From: an uncultured Clostridium sp.
GTDB taxonomy: Bacteria; Bacillota; Clostridia; Clostridiales; Clostridiaceae
DNA length: 64,000 bases
Direction of reading: 5' to 3'
NCBI GenBank assembly: GCA_900548455.1
Contig: URKQ01000003.1
Coordinates: forward strand, 123,112-187,111
A program made the translations under genes and the position numbers. The notes beneath the pieces are model-generated. The model was not told the origin of the DNA. It did not search any database and saw only the letters and a program-made list of their open reading frames with translations. This document shows positions 1-8,506 of this stretch, piece after piece. How positions within the stretch are numbered: position 1 is the stretch's first letter; the number at the start of each line of letters is the position of its first letter.

Positions 1-1221
1 AAAAAATATGTTACTAATCTAGATGGAAAATGCTTATGTGCCAACGTTAAAGATAAGTCTGAAAAACTGCCAATACTCCCTTATGATATAAAAGTTATGG
101 ACAACGGCTTAAGGGTAGGTATTATAGGATTTACAACAGACTTTATAAATCGTTGGGAAAGACCATCAAATCTAGAAAACTTCACTGTGTCAGAAACATA
201 TGAAGCTGTAAAAAGTTACTTTGATAATGTAAGTGAAAATAGTGATCTTGTTATAGGCGTTTATCATGGAGGTTTTGAGTATGATTTAGAATCTCATAAA
301 AAACTTAGTGAGACAAGTGAAAATATAGCATATAAAATCTGTGAAGATTTTGATTTTGATATATTATTAACTGGTCATCAACATATGTCCATTGATGGAA
401 AAATCATCAATGATACTTATATTGCTCAAACACCACCTAACGGAACATATTATCTTGAATTAAATGTTGCCTTAGATGACAATTTAAACAAAATAATTGA
501 TTCTAAGCTAAAGGTGCCTACCTGTAAACCTAATTCTTTAATGTTTAACGAACTAATGCCTTTGGAAAAGGAAGTTCAGAATTGGTTAGATACTCCTGTA
601 GGTTTCCTAGATGTGGCACTGCAACCAACTACACATATTGATATGGCCATTAACGGTTCTTATCTTGCAAATTTTATTAACCAAATACAACTTGATGCAA
701 GTAATGCAGATATCTCCGTAACATCCTTTGCAAACTCCATAAAGGGCTTTAATAAAGAGGTTACCGTAAGAGACATTACCTCTACATATATGTTTCCAAA
801 CACCTTGTCTATACTTAAAGTTACAGGTAAAATTCTAAAACTTGCCCTTGAACGCAGCGCAAGTTATATAGATAATTCAAAAGGAGAGTTAAAGGTATCA
901 GATTTATTTTTAAAACCTAAAGTAGAACATTATAACTACGATTACTTTTCAAATATAGAGTATACCTTTGATATTACAAGGCCAATTGGTACTAGAGTAA
1001 CCTCTATAAAATTTAAAGGAAATGAAATTAATGAAAATGACACCTTTACCTTAGCTATGAATAACTATAGAGCTACTGGTGCTGGCGGTTATGATTTCTA
1101 TACCGAATGTGAAGTAGTAAAAGAAGTTCTTGAAGAAATGCCTGATATTATAATTGACTACTTCAAGAAATATAAGAAAGTAATTGTTGATAAATCTAAA
1201 TATCTAACTGTAATAAAATAA
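1..1221 (+). CDS. 5'-nucleotidase / 2',3'-cyclic phosphodiesterase family protein, 5' end cut by window edge
   Basis: The frame is open from base 1, so the first ATG inside the window (97) is internal and the gene begins upstream. The visible part has the end of a calcineurin-like metallophosphatase domain (YHGG near the left and GHQH, a metal-binding motif) followed by a 5'-nucleotidase C-terminal domain, in which the NGSYLANFINQ and TGAGGYDFY stretches are recognisable and normally form the nucleotide-binding half. The family hydrolyses nucleoside monophosphates or cyclic nucleotides. No anchor or LPxTG motif follows the domain. It converges on the phn transporter operon and shares a terminator with it. 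Family confident; exact substrate unknown. Confidence 0.85.
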   Translation, partial: KKYVTNLDGKCLCANVKDKSEKLPILPYDIKVMDNGLRVGIIGFTTDFINRWERPSNLENFTVSETYEAVKSYFDNVSENSDLVIGVYHGGFEYDLESHKKLSETSENIAYKICEDFDFDILLTGHQHMSIDGKIINDTYIAQTPPNGTYYLELNVALDDNLNKIIDSKLKVPTCKPNSLMFNELMPLEKEVQNWLDTPVGFLDVALQPTTHIDMAINGSYLANFINQIQLDASNADISVTSFANSIKGFNKEVTVRDITSTYMFPNTLSILKVTGKILKLALERSASYIDNSKGELKVSDLFLKPKVEHYNYDYFSNIEYTFDITRPIGTRVTSIKFKGNEINENDTFTLAMNNYRATGAGGYDFYTECEVVKEVLEEMPDIIIDYFKKYKKVIVDKSKYLTVIK

Positions 1222-1224
1222 AAA

Positions 1225-1273
1225 GCAGAAGCTGTCGCACCAATTATTAGTCCGACAGCCTCTGCCTTTTTTA
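1225..1273. terminator. Bidirectional intrinsic terminator between nucleotidase and phnE
   Basis: Arms 1225-1237 and 1253-1265 pair over 13 bp with one mismatch and are followed by a T run at 1266-1272. An A run precedes the left arm, so the hairpin can stop transcription from both convergent genes. Confidence 0.85.
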
Positions 1274-2080
1274 TTATCCTCTTGCAAGTTTAGTTCTTAT
1301 CTTCGTTGAAGAAACCTCTACTATAAGAACAAGCACAATTAATCCGCATAAAATTGCTCCAACCTCATCCCAATTGAATGCATTCATTGCAAAAATTAGG
1401 GGTGCACCTATTCCACCTGCTCCAACTAATCCTAAAGTAGAAGCATCCTTTATATTAATTTCAAATCTATATATAGCTATTGATACAAAGTTAGTAAACA
1501 GTTGAGGAATTATACCATATCTTATTTTCTCAAAAGTAGTACATCCCGCTGCATCAAGAGACTCTAAAATTTTTATATCTAGATCTTCAATGGCTTCAAT
1601 AAACATTTTAGATAACATTCCTATTGATACAACTGACATAGTAAGAACTCCAGCAAAAGCTCCTGGACCTGTTACTCGTATAAACATCAATCCATATACA
1701 AAGGAAGGAAAAGTTCTAATAGCTGCTATAATAAATAAAGTGATCCTACTTACCCACTTCGGTACAATATTGCTTGAAGCTAAAAATGATAATGGAATTG
1801 CAAGAATTGCTCCAATTATCGTTCCTAGTAACGCTATTGCTATAGTCTCTAATAATAAATAGGGTACTCCAGCTGTAAAATCAAATAACATCTCTGTATC
1901 TGGATGAAGTATTCCTGAGATTATATTTTTTACAATGTCTAAGCCATTTTCCTTTACTCCATTATAAACTATAGACTTTCCAGCCCATACTATTATTAAT
2001 ACTAAAATAATTGTAGTTAGGGCTTTATTAATCCACAAGTTTGGTTCTTTATCTAATTGCTTTTTAACTGTTAATTCCAT
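1274..2080 (-). CDS. phnE: Phosphonate/phosphite-type ABC transporter permease PhnE (second copy)
   Basis: Integral membrane permease of the PhnE family with about six hydrophobic segments. The binding-protein-dependent permease loop is visible in the C-terminal half (AAGCTTFEKIRYGIIPQ) and pairs with the ATPase PhnC. I chose the ATG at 2080 rather than the in-frame ATG at 2104: it has an AGAAAGG ribosome binding site 9-10 bases upstream and directly follows the stop codon of the preceding permease (TAA-T-ATG), which fits translational coupling. It is the last gene of phnD-phnC-phnE-phnE. Two different permeases in one operon suggest a heterodimeric channel. Confidence 0.9.
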   Translation of the reverse strand: MELTVKKQLDKEPNLWINKALTTIILVLIIVWAGKSIVYNGVKENGLDIVKNIISGILHPDTEMLFDFTAGVPYLLLETIAIALLGTIIGAILAIPLSFLASSNIVPKWVSRITLFIIAAIRTFPSFVYGLMFIRVTGPGAFAGVLTMSVVSIGMLSKMFIEAIEDLDIKILESLDAAGCTTFEKIRYGIIPQLFTNFVSIAIYRFEINIKDASTLGLVGAGGIGAPLIFAMNAFNWDEVGAILCGLIVLVLIVEVSSTKIRTKLARG

Positions 2081-2081
2081 A

Positions 2082-2906
2082 TTACCCCAACCTTTCTCTA
2101 GCATATTTGCTTAGGTTTTCTATTATAACAACTGTTATAAATAGCATTAATAATATCATTCCAACTTTATCGTATTCTCTCCAACCAATTTTTTCATTCA
2201 ATATAAGTCCAATACCACCAGCTCCTACATATCCAAGTATAGCTGCATAACGAACATTAATCTCTAAACTATATAGACAAGTTGAAAAATATGTTGGCAA
2301 TATTTGTGGCATTATAGCTCCCATAAAGGCTTGTAATTTAGTAGCCCCAGCTGCCTCCATTGCTTCAAAAGCTCCCATATCAACAGTCTCTATCTTCTCA
2401 TATAACATTTTTACAACTATTCCAAATGTAAATATTGTTATTGCTATAGTACCCGCAAAAGTTCCTAAGCCAAATATATACGTTGCAATTAAAGCTATTA
2501 TTAAAGTTGGAAGAGTTCTTGTAATACTTAATATTACTCTTACAATTCCAAGAGTTACTTTAGATTTATTTATGTTAACAGATGAAATTATAGCAAATGG
2601 TATTGCTATAAAACTTCCTATCATTGATCCTAAAAGAGACATTTTTATTGTTTCGATTAGTGGTGGTAATACATTTTTTGCAAAGCTAAAGTCTGGTGGA
2701 AACATATTCTTTAATATTACAAAAAATTCTTTTCCTCTACTCATAACTATATTAAAATCAAAACCTGTAATTCTTGCTGAAAATACTACAGCCACAATCA
2801 ATCCTATAACTATATAGGGAACAATAGATTTTGGTGGTTTAACTTCTTTGCCATTACTTAATACGATCTTTTCTGGTTTAAACATATTTTTTATAGCTTG
2901 TACCAT
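2082..2906 (-). CDS. phnE: Phosphonate/phosphite-type ABC transporter permease PhnE (first copy)
   Basis: Membrane permease homologous to the downstream gene, with an N-terminal cytoplasmic stretch of about 25 residues, several hydrophobic helices and the EAA loop (AAGATKLQAFMGAIMPQ) that docks on the ATPase. Both permeases share the GAGGIG motif near the end (GYVGAGGIGL here, GLVGAGGIGA in the other). It begins 2 bases after the phnC stop, so it is co-translated. It should form the trans-membrane pore with the second PhnE. The imported compound (phosphonate, phosphite, phosphate ester) cannot be read from sequence. Confidence 0.9.
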   Translation of the reverse strand: MVQAIKNMFKPEKIVLSNGKEVKPPKSIVPYIVIGLIVAVVFSARITGFDFNIVMSRGKEFFVILKNMFPPDFSFAKNVLPPLIETIKMSLLGSMIGSFIAIPFAIISSVNINKSKVTLGIVRVILSITRTLPTLIIALIATYIFGLGTFAGTIAITIFTFGIVVKMLYEKIETVDMGAFEAMEAAGATKLQAFMGAIMPQILPTYFSTCLYSLEINVRYAAILGYVGAGGIGLILNEKIGWREYDKVGMILLMLFITVVIIENLSKYARERLG

Positions 2907-2908
2907 AA

Positions 2909-3673
2909 TTAATCCCCCATTATTTCATCATCAGCTAATTCTCTACCATATATTTGCTTTAGTATTTGTCCATCTACATTCTTAGCTGGTCCATCATATA
3001 TTATTTCACCAGCTTTTATTCCAATAACTCTTGATGCATACTTTAACGCTAAATCAACATGGTGAATATTTATAAGAATTGATATATTCATATCCTTATT
3101 AAATTTCTTAAAATCATCCATTACTTGTGCAGCTGTAATTGGATCCAAAGCTGCTACTGGTTCATCTGCAAGTATTACCTCTGGATTTTGTGCTAAAGTT
3201 CTAGCTAAAGCAACACGTTGCTGTTGACCTCCTGATAATTGGTCTGCTCTCACATAAGCCTTGTCCAAAATTCCAACCTTCTCAAGAGCTTCTAAAGCTA
3301 CAATTTTATCTTCTTTTGAATATATTCCTAATATAGATTTCCATAATGGCATTTCAGGAACTCTAGAAGTTAATACATTTTTAATTACAGAAGTTCTTGT
3401 AACAAGATTGAAAGATTGAAAAACCATTCCTATCTTTCTTCTAAACTTACGTAATTCTTTTCCTTTTAAAGACTTTACATCTTGTCCATTAACACTAAGT
3501 GTTCCATCCGTAATATCATGCATTTTATTTATTGTTCTTAAAAGTGTTGATTTACCTGCTCCAGATAATCCTATAATTGCAACAAATTCACCTTGCTCAA
3601 TTTCTAAATTAATGTTCTTTAACGCATGTAACCCATTAGGATAAATCTTATTTACATTTTCAAATTTAATCAA
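2909..3673 (-). CDS. phnC: Phosphonate-type ABC transporter ATP-binding protein PhnC
   Basis: A 254-residue ABC ATPase. Walker A is GLSGAGKS (residues 35-42), the signature is LSGGQQQR (about 148), and Walker B with catalytic Glu is ILADEP (about 169). The length and the TNKMHDIT-like region after Walker A are typical of PhnC. It energises the PhnE pair. An internal hairpin separates it from phnD, as often seen when the binding protein needs higher expression than the rest of the transporter. Confidence 0.93.
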   Translation of the reverse strand: MIKFENVNKIYPNGLHALKNINLEIEQGEFVAIIGLSGAGKSTLLRTINKMHDITDGTLSVNGQDVKSLKGKELRKFRRKIGMVFQSFNLVTRTSVIKNVLTSRVPEMPLWKSILGIYSKEDKIVALEALEKVGILDKAYVRADQLSGGQQQRVALARTLAQNPEVILADEPVAALDPITAAQVMDDFKKFNKDMNISILINIHHVDLALKYASRVIGIKAGEIIYDGPAKNVDGQILKQIYGRELADDEIMGD

Positions 3674-3764
3674 AGGTATCCCTCCATCATAAGTTTTCTA
3701 ACTATTTTCATCAGATGTATATATAATAGCATTTACCTACATTGTATATAGGTTTTTACACATT

Positions 3765-3796
3765 AAAATGGATTCATATTATTATGAACCCATTTT
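3765..3796 (-). terminator. Intra-operon hairpin between phnD and phnC
   Basis: Arms 3765-3778 and 3783-3796 pair over 14 bp with one mismatch and a 4-base loop. On the minus strand it is followed by TTTT-rich sequence. It lies in the 158-base gap after phnD, so it could be a partial terminator or an RNA-stability element that raises phnD relative to phnCEE. Confidence 0.5.
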
Positions 3797-3831
3797 ATTA
3801 CTTTAATTTAAAACATGATTTATACTATATA

Positions 3832-4848
3832 TTATTGCATAGACTTAATTAATTCTTGTGCTTTTCTTTCAGCATCATAATTAGCATCTTCGCCTACTTC
3901 ATAACCATTATGGCTATATATAGATATTATAGCTTTTCCTTCTTCAGTATTACCTATATTAATGAATGCTTTTTGAATAGCAGTCTTTAATTCGTCGCTA
4001 ACAACATCTTTATTTTTAGTTACTGATATTGTGTCATTATATATTCCATCAGTTACTCCAATAACATTTGTACCTTCCCAAATACTCTCTTGTCTTCCAA
4101 AAGTGCTGTTCCATTGATCAGCATAATCTCTACGAGCATCTGCATATGTTACCATAACATCAATTTGACCACTAGCAAGTTGTGATAAAGATGTAGCATA
4201 GTTATCTAATGCTACCTTATTTGGTAAATCAGTTATTGATATTCCAAAGTTCTCTTGTAACCATAAGCTAGGATATATATATCCAGCTGGTGATGTTGTG
4301 TTACTTGAAACACCCCAAGTTGCACTTTCAATATCTTCTTTAGTTAATGTTTCTCCATTATTGATTTTAGCTGCTAACGCTTTACCCTTTTCTGATGGTC
4401 CAGCTATAACAAGAGATCTATAATAAGTAACTTGTTTATCAACTGCTTCTGTAGGTGCTGTATTCCAATCTGCTGCATTGTCTGAATCATGGTTTAACCC
4501 ATCACGAGTAGCTGTTAATGCAACTTCTACACCATCATCATATAAAACATAAGTTCCACCTGGAATAAATCCAACTTGAGCAGTTCCTGCTGATAAAGAT
4601 TCACCAACTGCTTCAAAGCTAGTTCCAACTTCAACTTTTACATTTTTAAATTCAAATCCTTGGGCAGCTAACTCTTTCTTTAATATTTCAGCTAAAGGTG
4701 CTGTAGCTGTTCTGATTTCGGATGGATCTCTTGATGGAACAAAATATACTACTAATTCATCATTAGCTGCATTTTTTGAAGAACCACATCCTACTAACAT
4801 TGACATTGTTAAAAATACCACTGTAAGTACTGCAATTAATTTTTTCAT
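3832..4848 (-). CDS. phnD: PhnD-like phosphate/phosphite/phosphonate-binding lipoprotein
   Basis: The N-terminus has a Lys-start, a hydrophobic signal segment and a lipobox LVGC with the lipidated Cys at residue 21, so it should be tethered to the outer face of the membrane. The mature part is a PhnD-type periplasmic-binding fold: the ELVVYFVPSRDP start, AQVGFIPGGTYV near the first third, and SQLASGQIDVMVTYADA in the middle are typical. It captures the ligand for PhnE/PhnC. No C-P lyase, phosphonatase or phosphite dehydrogenase gene lies nearby, so the ligand is uncertain; the nucleotidase downstream may hint at organophosphate use. It is the first gene of the operon. Confidence 0.92.
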   Translation of the reverse strand: MKKLIAVLTVVFLTMSMLVGCGSSKNAANDELVVYFVPSRDPSEIRTATAPLAEILKKELAAQGFEFKNVKVEVGTSFEAVGESLSAGTAQVGFIPGGTYVLYDDGVEVALTATRDGLNHDSDNAADWNTAPTEAVDKQVTYYRSLVIAGPSEKGKALAAKINNGETLTKEDIESATWGVSSNTTSPAGYIYPSLWLQENFGISITDLPNKVALDNYATSLSQLASGQIDVMVTYADARRDYADQWNSTFGRQESIWEGTNVIGVTDGIYNDTISVTKNKDVVSDELKTAIQKAFINIGNTEEGKAIISIYSHNGYEVGEDANYDAERKAQELIKSMQ

Positions 4849-5250
4849 CTGTTTCTTCCTTCCTAAGTTAAATTACTTCTCTTATGTGCTATACTATTTC
4901 TTTACTAGCCTAAATTATTATATCATATAAATTTAATTTTGTTTAATGTAATTTATATCCAATATAAAGCAAAATCAGAAATATAAATACTTCCGATTTT
5001 GCTTTTATAAATTCCACTATAATTTTTCAATTATGTTTAAAATATAGTGCTTATAGTGACTAAAATTAATAAGGATTATTATATCATATTTTTTTCTAAT
5101 AAGTGTCAATAATATTATTATACAAAATTATTATTTCACTTTATAATTGACCTTTTTAACCATTTATTATACTATATATGTTGCGATTGACAATTTATAT
5201 TTAAAGATTTTATTACACTTATATGTTATTTACTATGAGAAGGTGATTTT
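4849..5250. other. Divergent intergenic region with an isolated hairpin
   Basis: About 400 AT-rich bases between the divergent phnD and exonuclease genes, with no convincing small ORF. The only structure seen is a hairpin at 4968-5003 (13-bp arms, one mismatch, 10-base loop). It must hold both promoters; I could not assign them with confidence. I saw no known riboswitch. Confidence 0.5.
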
Positions 5251-5907
5251 ATGAATTACATAGTTTTTGATCTTGAATTTAATCAAAACTTTAATTGTAA
5301 TACTGAAGATGAAAATATTAAAAAAAATTGTACAAATGAAAGAAATTTAACTTTTGAAATAATTCAAATAGGCGCTATTAAACTTAATGAAAACTTTCAA
5401 AAAGTATCCACATTTAACTTTTTAGTAAAGCCTGTTATCCACAAAACATTGCATCCATATGTTGAAAACATGACTAAAATTGATATAAATAAAGCTAACT
5501 CTTCACAAGAGTTTCCTGAAATATATAAAAATTTTATTAACTTTATTGGAAGTGATGAATCCATCTTATGTGTGTGGGGCCTTGTGGATATTTCTGAATT
5601 GATAAACAATTTAAATTACTATAAAATTACTACTGATGATTTACCTTCAAAATACCTTGACATTCAGTATCATGCATCCAAGTTATTAAATTATAAAAAA
5701 GGAACACGGGTTGGTTTAAAACCTGCCCTTGAAATACTTAATATAAATCACAATGATGACTTTCATGATGCATTTAATGATGCTTATTATACTTCGAAAA
5801 TATTCAAAAAAATATATAATTCTGATATGAAAATACAAAAATACAATCATTCTCAGATGCCTGGAGTAAAAAGACTTAAAACTAATAAATTTCATAGTAT
5901 TTACTAA
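5251..5907 (+). CDS. DnaQ-like (DEDDh) 3'-5' exonuclease domain protein
   Basis: A 218-residue exonuclease-fold protein. The first acidic motif is FDLEFN (D7, E9), and the third motif HDAFNDAYY near residue 173 gives the HxAxxD signature of the DEDDh group. The middle acidic motif is less obvious but a D is present in CVWGLVD. Such stand-alone proteins resemble KapD/exonuclease families that degrade single-stranded DNA or RNA. The start follows an AAGGTG ribosome binding site. A cold-shock gene starts 46 bases downstream on the same strand, which suggests shared nucleic-acid-related expression. Confidence 0.82.
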   Translation: MNYIVFDLEFNQNFNCNTEDENIKKNCTNERNLTFEIIQIGAIKLNENFQKVSTFNFLVKPVIHKTLHPYVENMTKIDINKANSSQEFPEIYKNFINFIGSDESILCVWGLVDISELINNLNYYKITTDDLPSKYLDIQYHASKLLNYKKGTRVGLKPALEILNINHNDDFHDAFNDAYYTSKIFKKIYNSDMKIQKYNHSQMPGVKRLKTNKFHSIY

Positions 5908-5953
5908 TAATATATATGTTTAAATTTAATAAATATTTTTAGGAGGACTATGA

Positions 5954-6166
5954 ATGTCAAGTACAACAGGAATAATTAAATGGTTTAATAACGAAAAAGG
6001 ATATGGCTTTATCTCTTGCAATAATGGAGAAGATGTCTTTGTCCACCACTCTCAAGTTAAAGAAAAAAACCATAATAAAGATTTACATGAAGGTGAAAGT
6101 GTTAGCTTTTCCATTGAAAATGGAGAAAAAGGCCCAATGGCAATAAATGTTCAAAAAATAGAATAA
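5954..6166 (+). CDS. Cold-shock domain protein (Csp family)
   Basis: A 70-residue OB-fold protein with both RNA-binding motifs: KGYGFI (RNP1) and VFVHHS (RNP2), after the typical GIIKWFNNEKG start. Csp proteins bind single-stranded RNA or DNA and melt secondary structure. It has a near-perfect AGGAGG ribosome binding site and lies directly before a strong terminator, so it probably is the last gene of a two-gene unit with the exonuclease. Confidence 0.96.
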   Translation: MSSTTGIIKWFNNEKGYGFISCNNGEDVFVHHSQVKEKNHNKDLHEGESVSFSIENGEKGPMAINVQKIE

Positions 6167-6172
6167 AACTAA

Positions 6173-6221
6173 AATAGAGCCTCTTAGAATACTTTGAAAA
6201 GTTATTCTTAGAGGCTCTATT
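6173..6221. terminator. Bidirectional terminator between csp and nfo
   Basis: Arms 6173-6190 and 6204-6221 pair over 18 bp with one mismatch. It sits between convergent genes. Confidence 0.85.
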
Positions 6222-6232
6222 CTATTACAGAA

Positions 6233-7066
6233 TTATTGATTATAGTTTTGTCTTAAAATTTCTATTTCATTTTTATAACCTTCAATATCATTTGGTGTTT
6301 CTAAAAAGAATGGTAAATTTCTTAACTTAGGATGATTAATTATCCTAGTTATAGCTTCTATTCCTAAAGAACCCTCCCCTATCTTCTCATGCCTATCCTT
6401 ATGACTTTCAAAAGGATTTTTACTGTCATTAAGATGGATAGCATAAAGTCTTTCAAGTCCTATAACCCTATCAAATTCTTCTAAAACACCATCAAGATCA
6501 TTTACAATATCATAACCTGCATCATAAACGTGACAAGTATCTAAACATACTCCTATTTTATCTTTTAATTTAACACCATCAATTATAGTTTCCAGTTCCG
6601 CAAAGGTTCTTCCTATTTCAGTGCCTTTTCCTGCCATAGTCTCTAACAAAACAATTGTTGTTTGTTCTTTATATAAAACCTTATTTAGCATTTCTACAAT
6701 ATAATTAATTCCAACATCTACACCTTGTTTAACGTGACTTCCTGGATGAAAGTTATATAAATTATTAGGTATGTACTCCATTCTCATCAAGTCATCCTTC
6801 ATAGTTTCTATAGCAAATTCTCTTGTTCTTTCATCTGCTGAACATGCATTTAATGTATATGGAGCATGTGCTAATACTTTCGCAAATTCATTCTTATTCA
6901 TTATTTCTAAAAGTCCATTAACATCTTTCTCGTCAATATCCTTAGCCTTACCACCTCTTGGATTTCGGGTAAAAAACTGAAAAGTATTTGCATTTATACT
7001 GAGAGCTTCTTTTCCCATATTAGTAAATCCTTTGGTAGTGGACAAATGACACCCTATATTTAACAT
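6233..7066 (-). CDS. nfo: Endonuclease IV (deoxyribonuclease IV)
   Basis: A 277-residue AP endonuclease that nicks DNA 5' to abasic sites in base excision repair. Metal ligands of the TIM-barrel family are visible in order: HPGSH, LLETMAGKG, LDTCHVYDAGYD, HLNDSK, DRHEKIGEG and FFLETP. The length is the family norm. The start has a GGAGG ribosome binding site. It is a single gene closed by the shared terminator. Confidence 0.96.
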   Translation of the reverse strand: MLNIGCHLSTTKGFTNMGKEALSINANTFQFFTRNPRGGKAKDIDEKDVNGLLEIMNKNEFAKVLAHAPYTLNACSADERTREFAIETMKDDLMRMEYIPNNLYNFHPGSHVKQGVDVGINYIVEMLNKVLYKEQTTIVLLETMAGKGTEIGRTFAELETIIDGVKLKDKIGVCLDTCHVYDAGYDIVNDLDGVLEEFDRVIGLERLYAIHLNDSKNPFESHKDRHEKIGEGSLGIEAITRIINHPKLRNLPFFLETPNDIEGYKNEIEILRQNYNQ

Positions 7067-7222
7067 ATGCTTCCCTCCAATAATTATATAATTTGCTCAA
7101 TACATTTAAGCTTATATTTGCATAACAAAATATATCTATTGCAGTTTATATAACCTAATAATTTTTCTTCTACTAAATACTATAACAATCTATCATTTTT
7201 ATCAATAGATAATAGTTATTAT

Positions 7223-8386
7223 TTATAGTATGTTTTCTTTTTCTAACAATTTCAATAATGTAGGTTCAAAGTTAAATTCTTTAATTAATGATTTAACTTC
7301 TAACAAAGCACTTTCCCTTTTCTCTTGTGATACCTTAGATTTTGTTGATCTTATTAAAATATTTTTAGGTGAATGTGCAATATCAATAAATTCTAAAAGT
7401 TGGGTTTTATATCCCACCGCCTCAAGTAAATTAGCTCTTATAGAATCAGTCATTAATGCCGCGACTCTCTCCTTTATAATTCCATATCTAGTTAAAATGG
7501 ATAAGTTTTCTGTATGCATTTGACTATTAAGTTCATGTTGACAGCATGGCACAGAGAAAATCATTTTTGCATTCCACTTTATGGCATTATATAAAGCATA
7601 ATCTGTGGCTGTATCACATGCATGTAGTGTGATAACCATATCTACCTCATTAGTATACTTAAATCCATTAATATCTCCCAACTCAAAATGTAAATCAGTA
7701 TAATTATAGCTACTTGCAATTTCATTACACTTTTTTATTACATCTTCCTTTAAATCTAAACCTATCATTTTAACTTTTATATGTTTTATATAAACAAAAT
7801 AATAATATAAAACAAAAGTAAGATAAGATTTTCCACATCCAAAGTCAATTATCGTTAGTTCTTTATAATCTTTTTTCTTTACCTCATCGTCTATTATTTC
7901 TATGAATCTATTAATTTGTTTGTATTTATCATACTTTGAATTTATTATTTTTCCTTCTTTAGAGAAAACTCCTAAATCAATTAAAGGTTCTATTATCATT
8001 CCTTCTTTTAAAATATAATTCTTCTCTTTATCATGAGACATTTTTTCAACTACTACATTATTACTTCTTTTCTTAGATAAATGAATTTTTCCCTTTTTAG
8101 ATATCTTAATATCATAAGTCACTTCTTTTGACCAAGCTGTTAGCTGCTTAAAATTATTCTCCATTAAATTAAGTACACTTATATTAGCTTCTTCAATATC
8201 AATATTTTCATGAAATACCTGTTTATCAGTAAACTTCTCAATTTGATAATAATCTTTGCCTTTATTCTCTTTTTTTTGTATATTTATTTTTTTATATTCA
8301 TATTCCTTATTAGCTTTATTACTTATCACAACTTTAATTATCTCATCAATGAATATGTCATCAATAATTTTCTTTAACTCTTCCAT
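7223..8386 (-). CDS. Class I SAM-dependent methyltransferase (Methyltransf_32-like)
   Basis: The SAM-binding motif IIDFGCGKSYLTF is near the middle (roughly residue 180), preceded by an N-terminal domain of about 150 residues of unknown role. The following LHACDTATD and PCCQHELN motifs are those of the Methyltransf_32 group; the substrate is not known to me, although RNA or protein are usual guesses. The ATG at 8386 has AAGGTG 9 bases upstream; an in-frame GTG at 8398 with AAGGA is an alternative start. It follows the HEAT/HIRAN-like gene on the same strand but a terminator separates them. Confidence 0.8.
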   Translation of the reverse strand: MEELKKIIDDIFIDEIIKVVISNKANKEYEYKKINIQKKENKGKDYYQIEKFTDKQVFHENIDIEEANISVLNLMENNFKQLTAWSKEVTYDIKISKKGKIHLSKKRSNNVVVEKMSHDKEKNYILKEGMIIEPLIDLGVFSKEGKIINSKYDKYKQINRFIEIIDDEVKKKDYKELTIIDFGCGKSYLTFVLYYYFVYIKHIKVKMIGLDLKEDVIKKCNEIASSYNYTDLHFELGDINGFKYTNEVDMVITLHACDTATDYALYNAIKWNAKMIFSVPCCQHELNSQMHTENLSILTRYGIIKERVAALMTDSIRANLLEAVGYKTQLLEFIDIAHSPKNILIRSTKSKVSQEKRESALLEVKSLIKEFNFEPTLLKLLEKENIL

Positions 8387-8461
8387 ATTTCTTAGCACCT
8401 TATCCTTCTGTATTTTCTAATATTTATGTTACTATTATACCCTTCTATTGCTGAAATGAAA

Positions 8462-8491
8462 AAGGTTATTGAAAAATATCTCAATAACCTT
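8462..8491 (-). terminator. Intrinsic terminator of the HEAT/HIRAN-like gene
   Basis: Perfect 11-bp arms 8462-8472 and 8481-8491, followed on the minus strand by a T run. It lies 15 bases after the stop of the large gene. Confidence 0.8.
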
Positions 8492-8506
8492 ACTACATAG
8501 CCATAC

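Noticed and set aside
97..1221. ATG at 97 as the true start of the first gene
   Set aside because: The frame is open to base 1 and the upstream codons continue the metallophosphatase sequence, so the gene begins outside the window.
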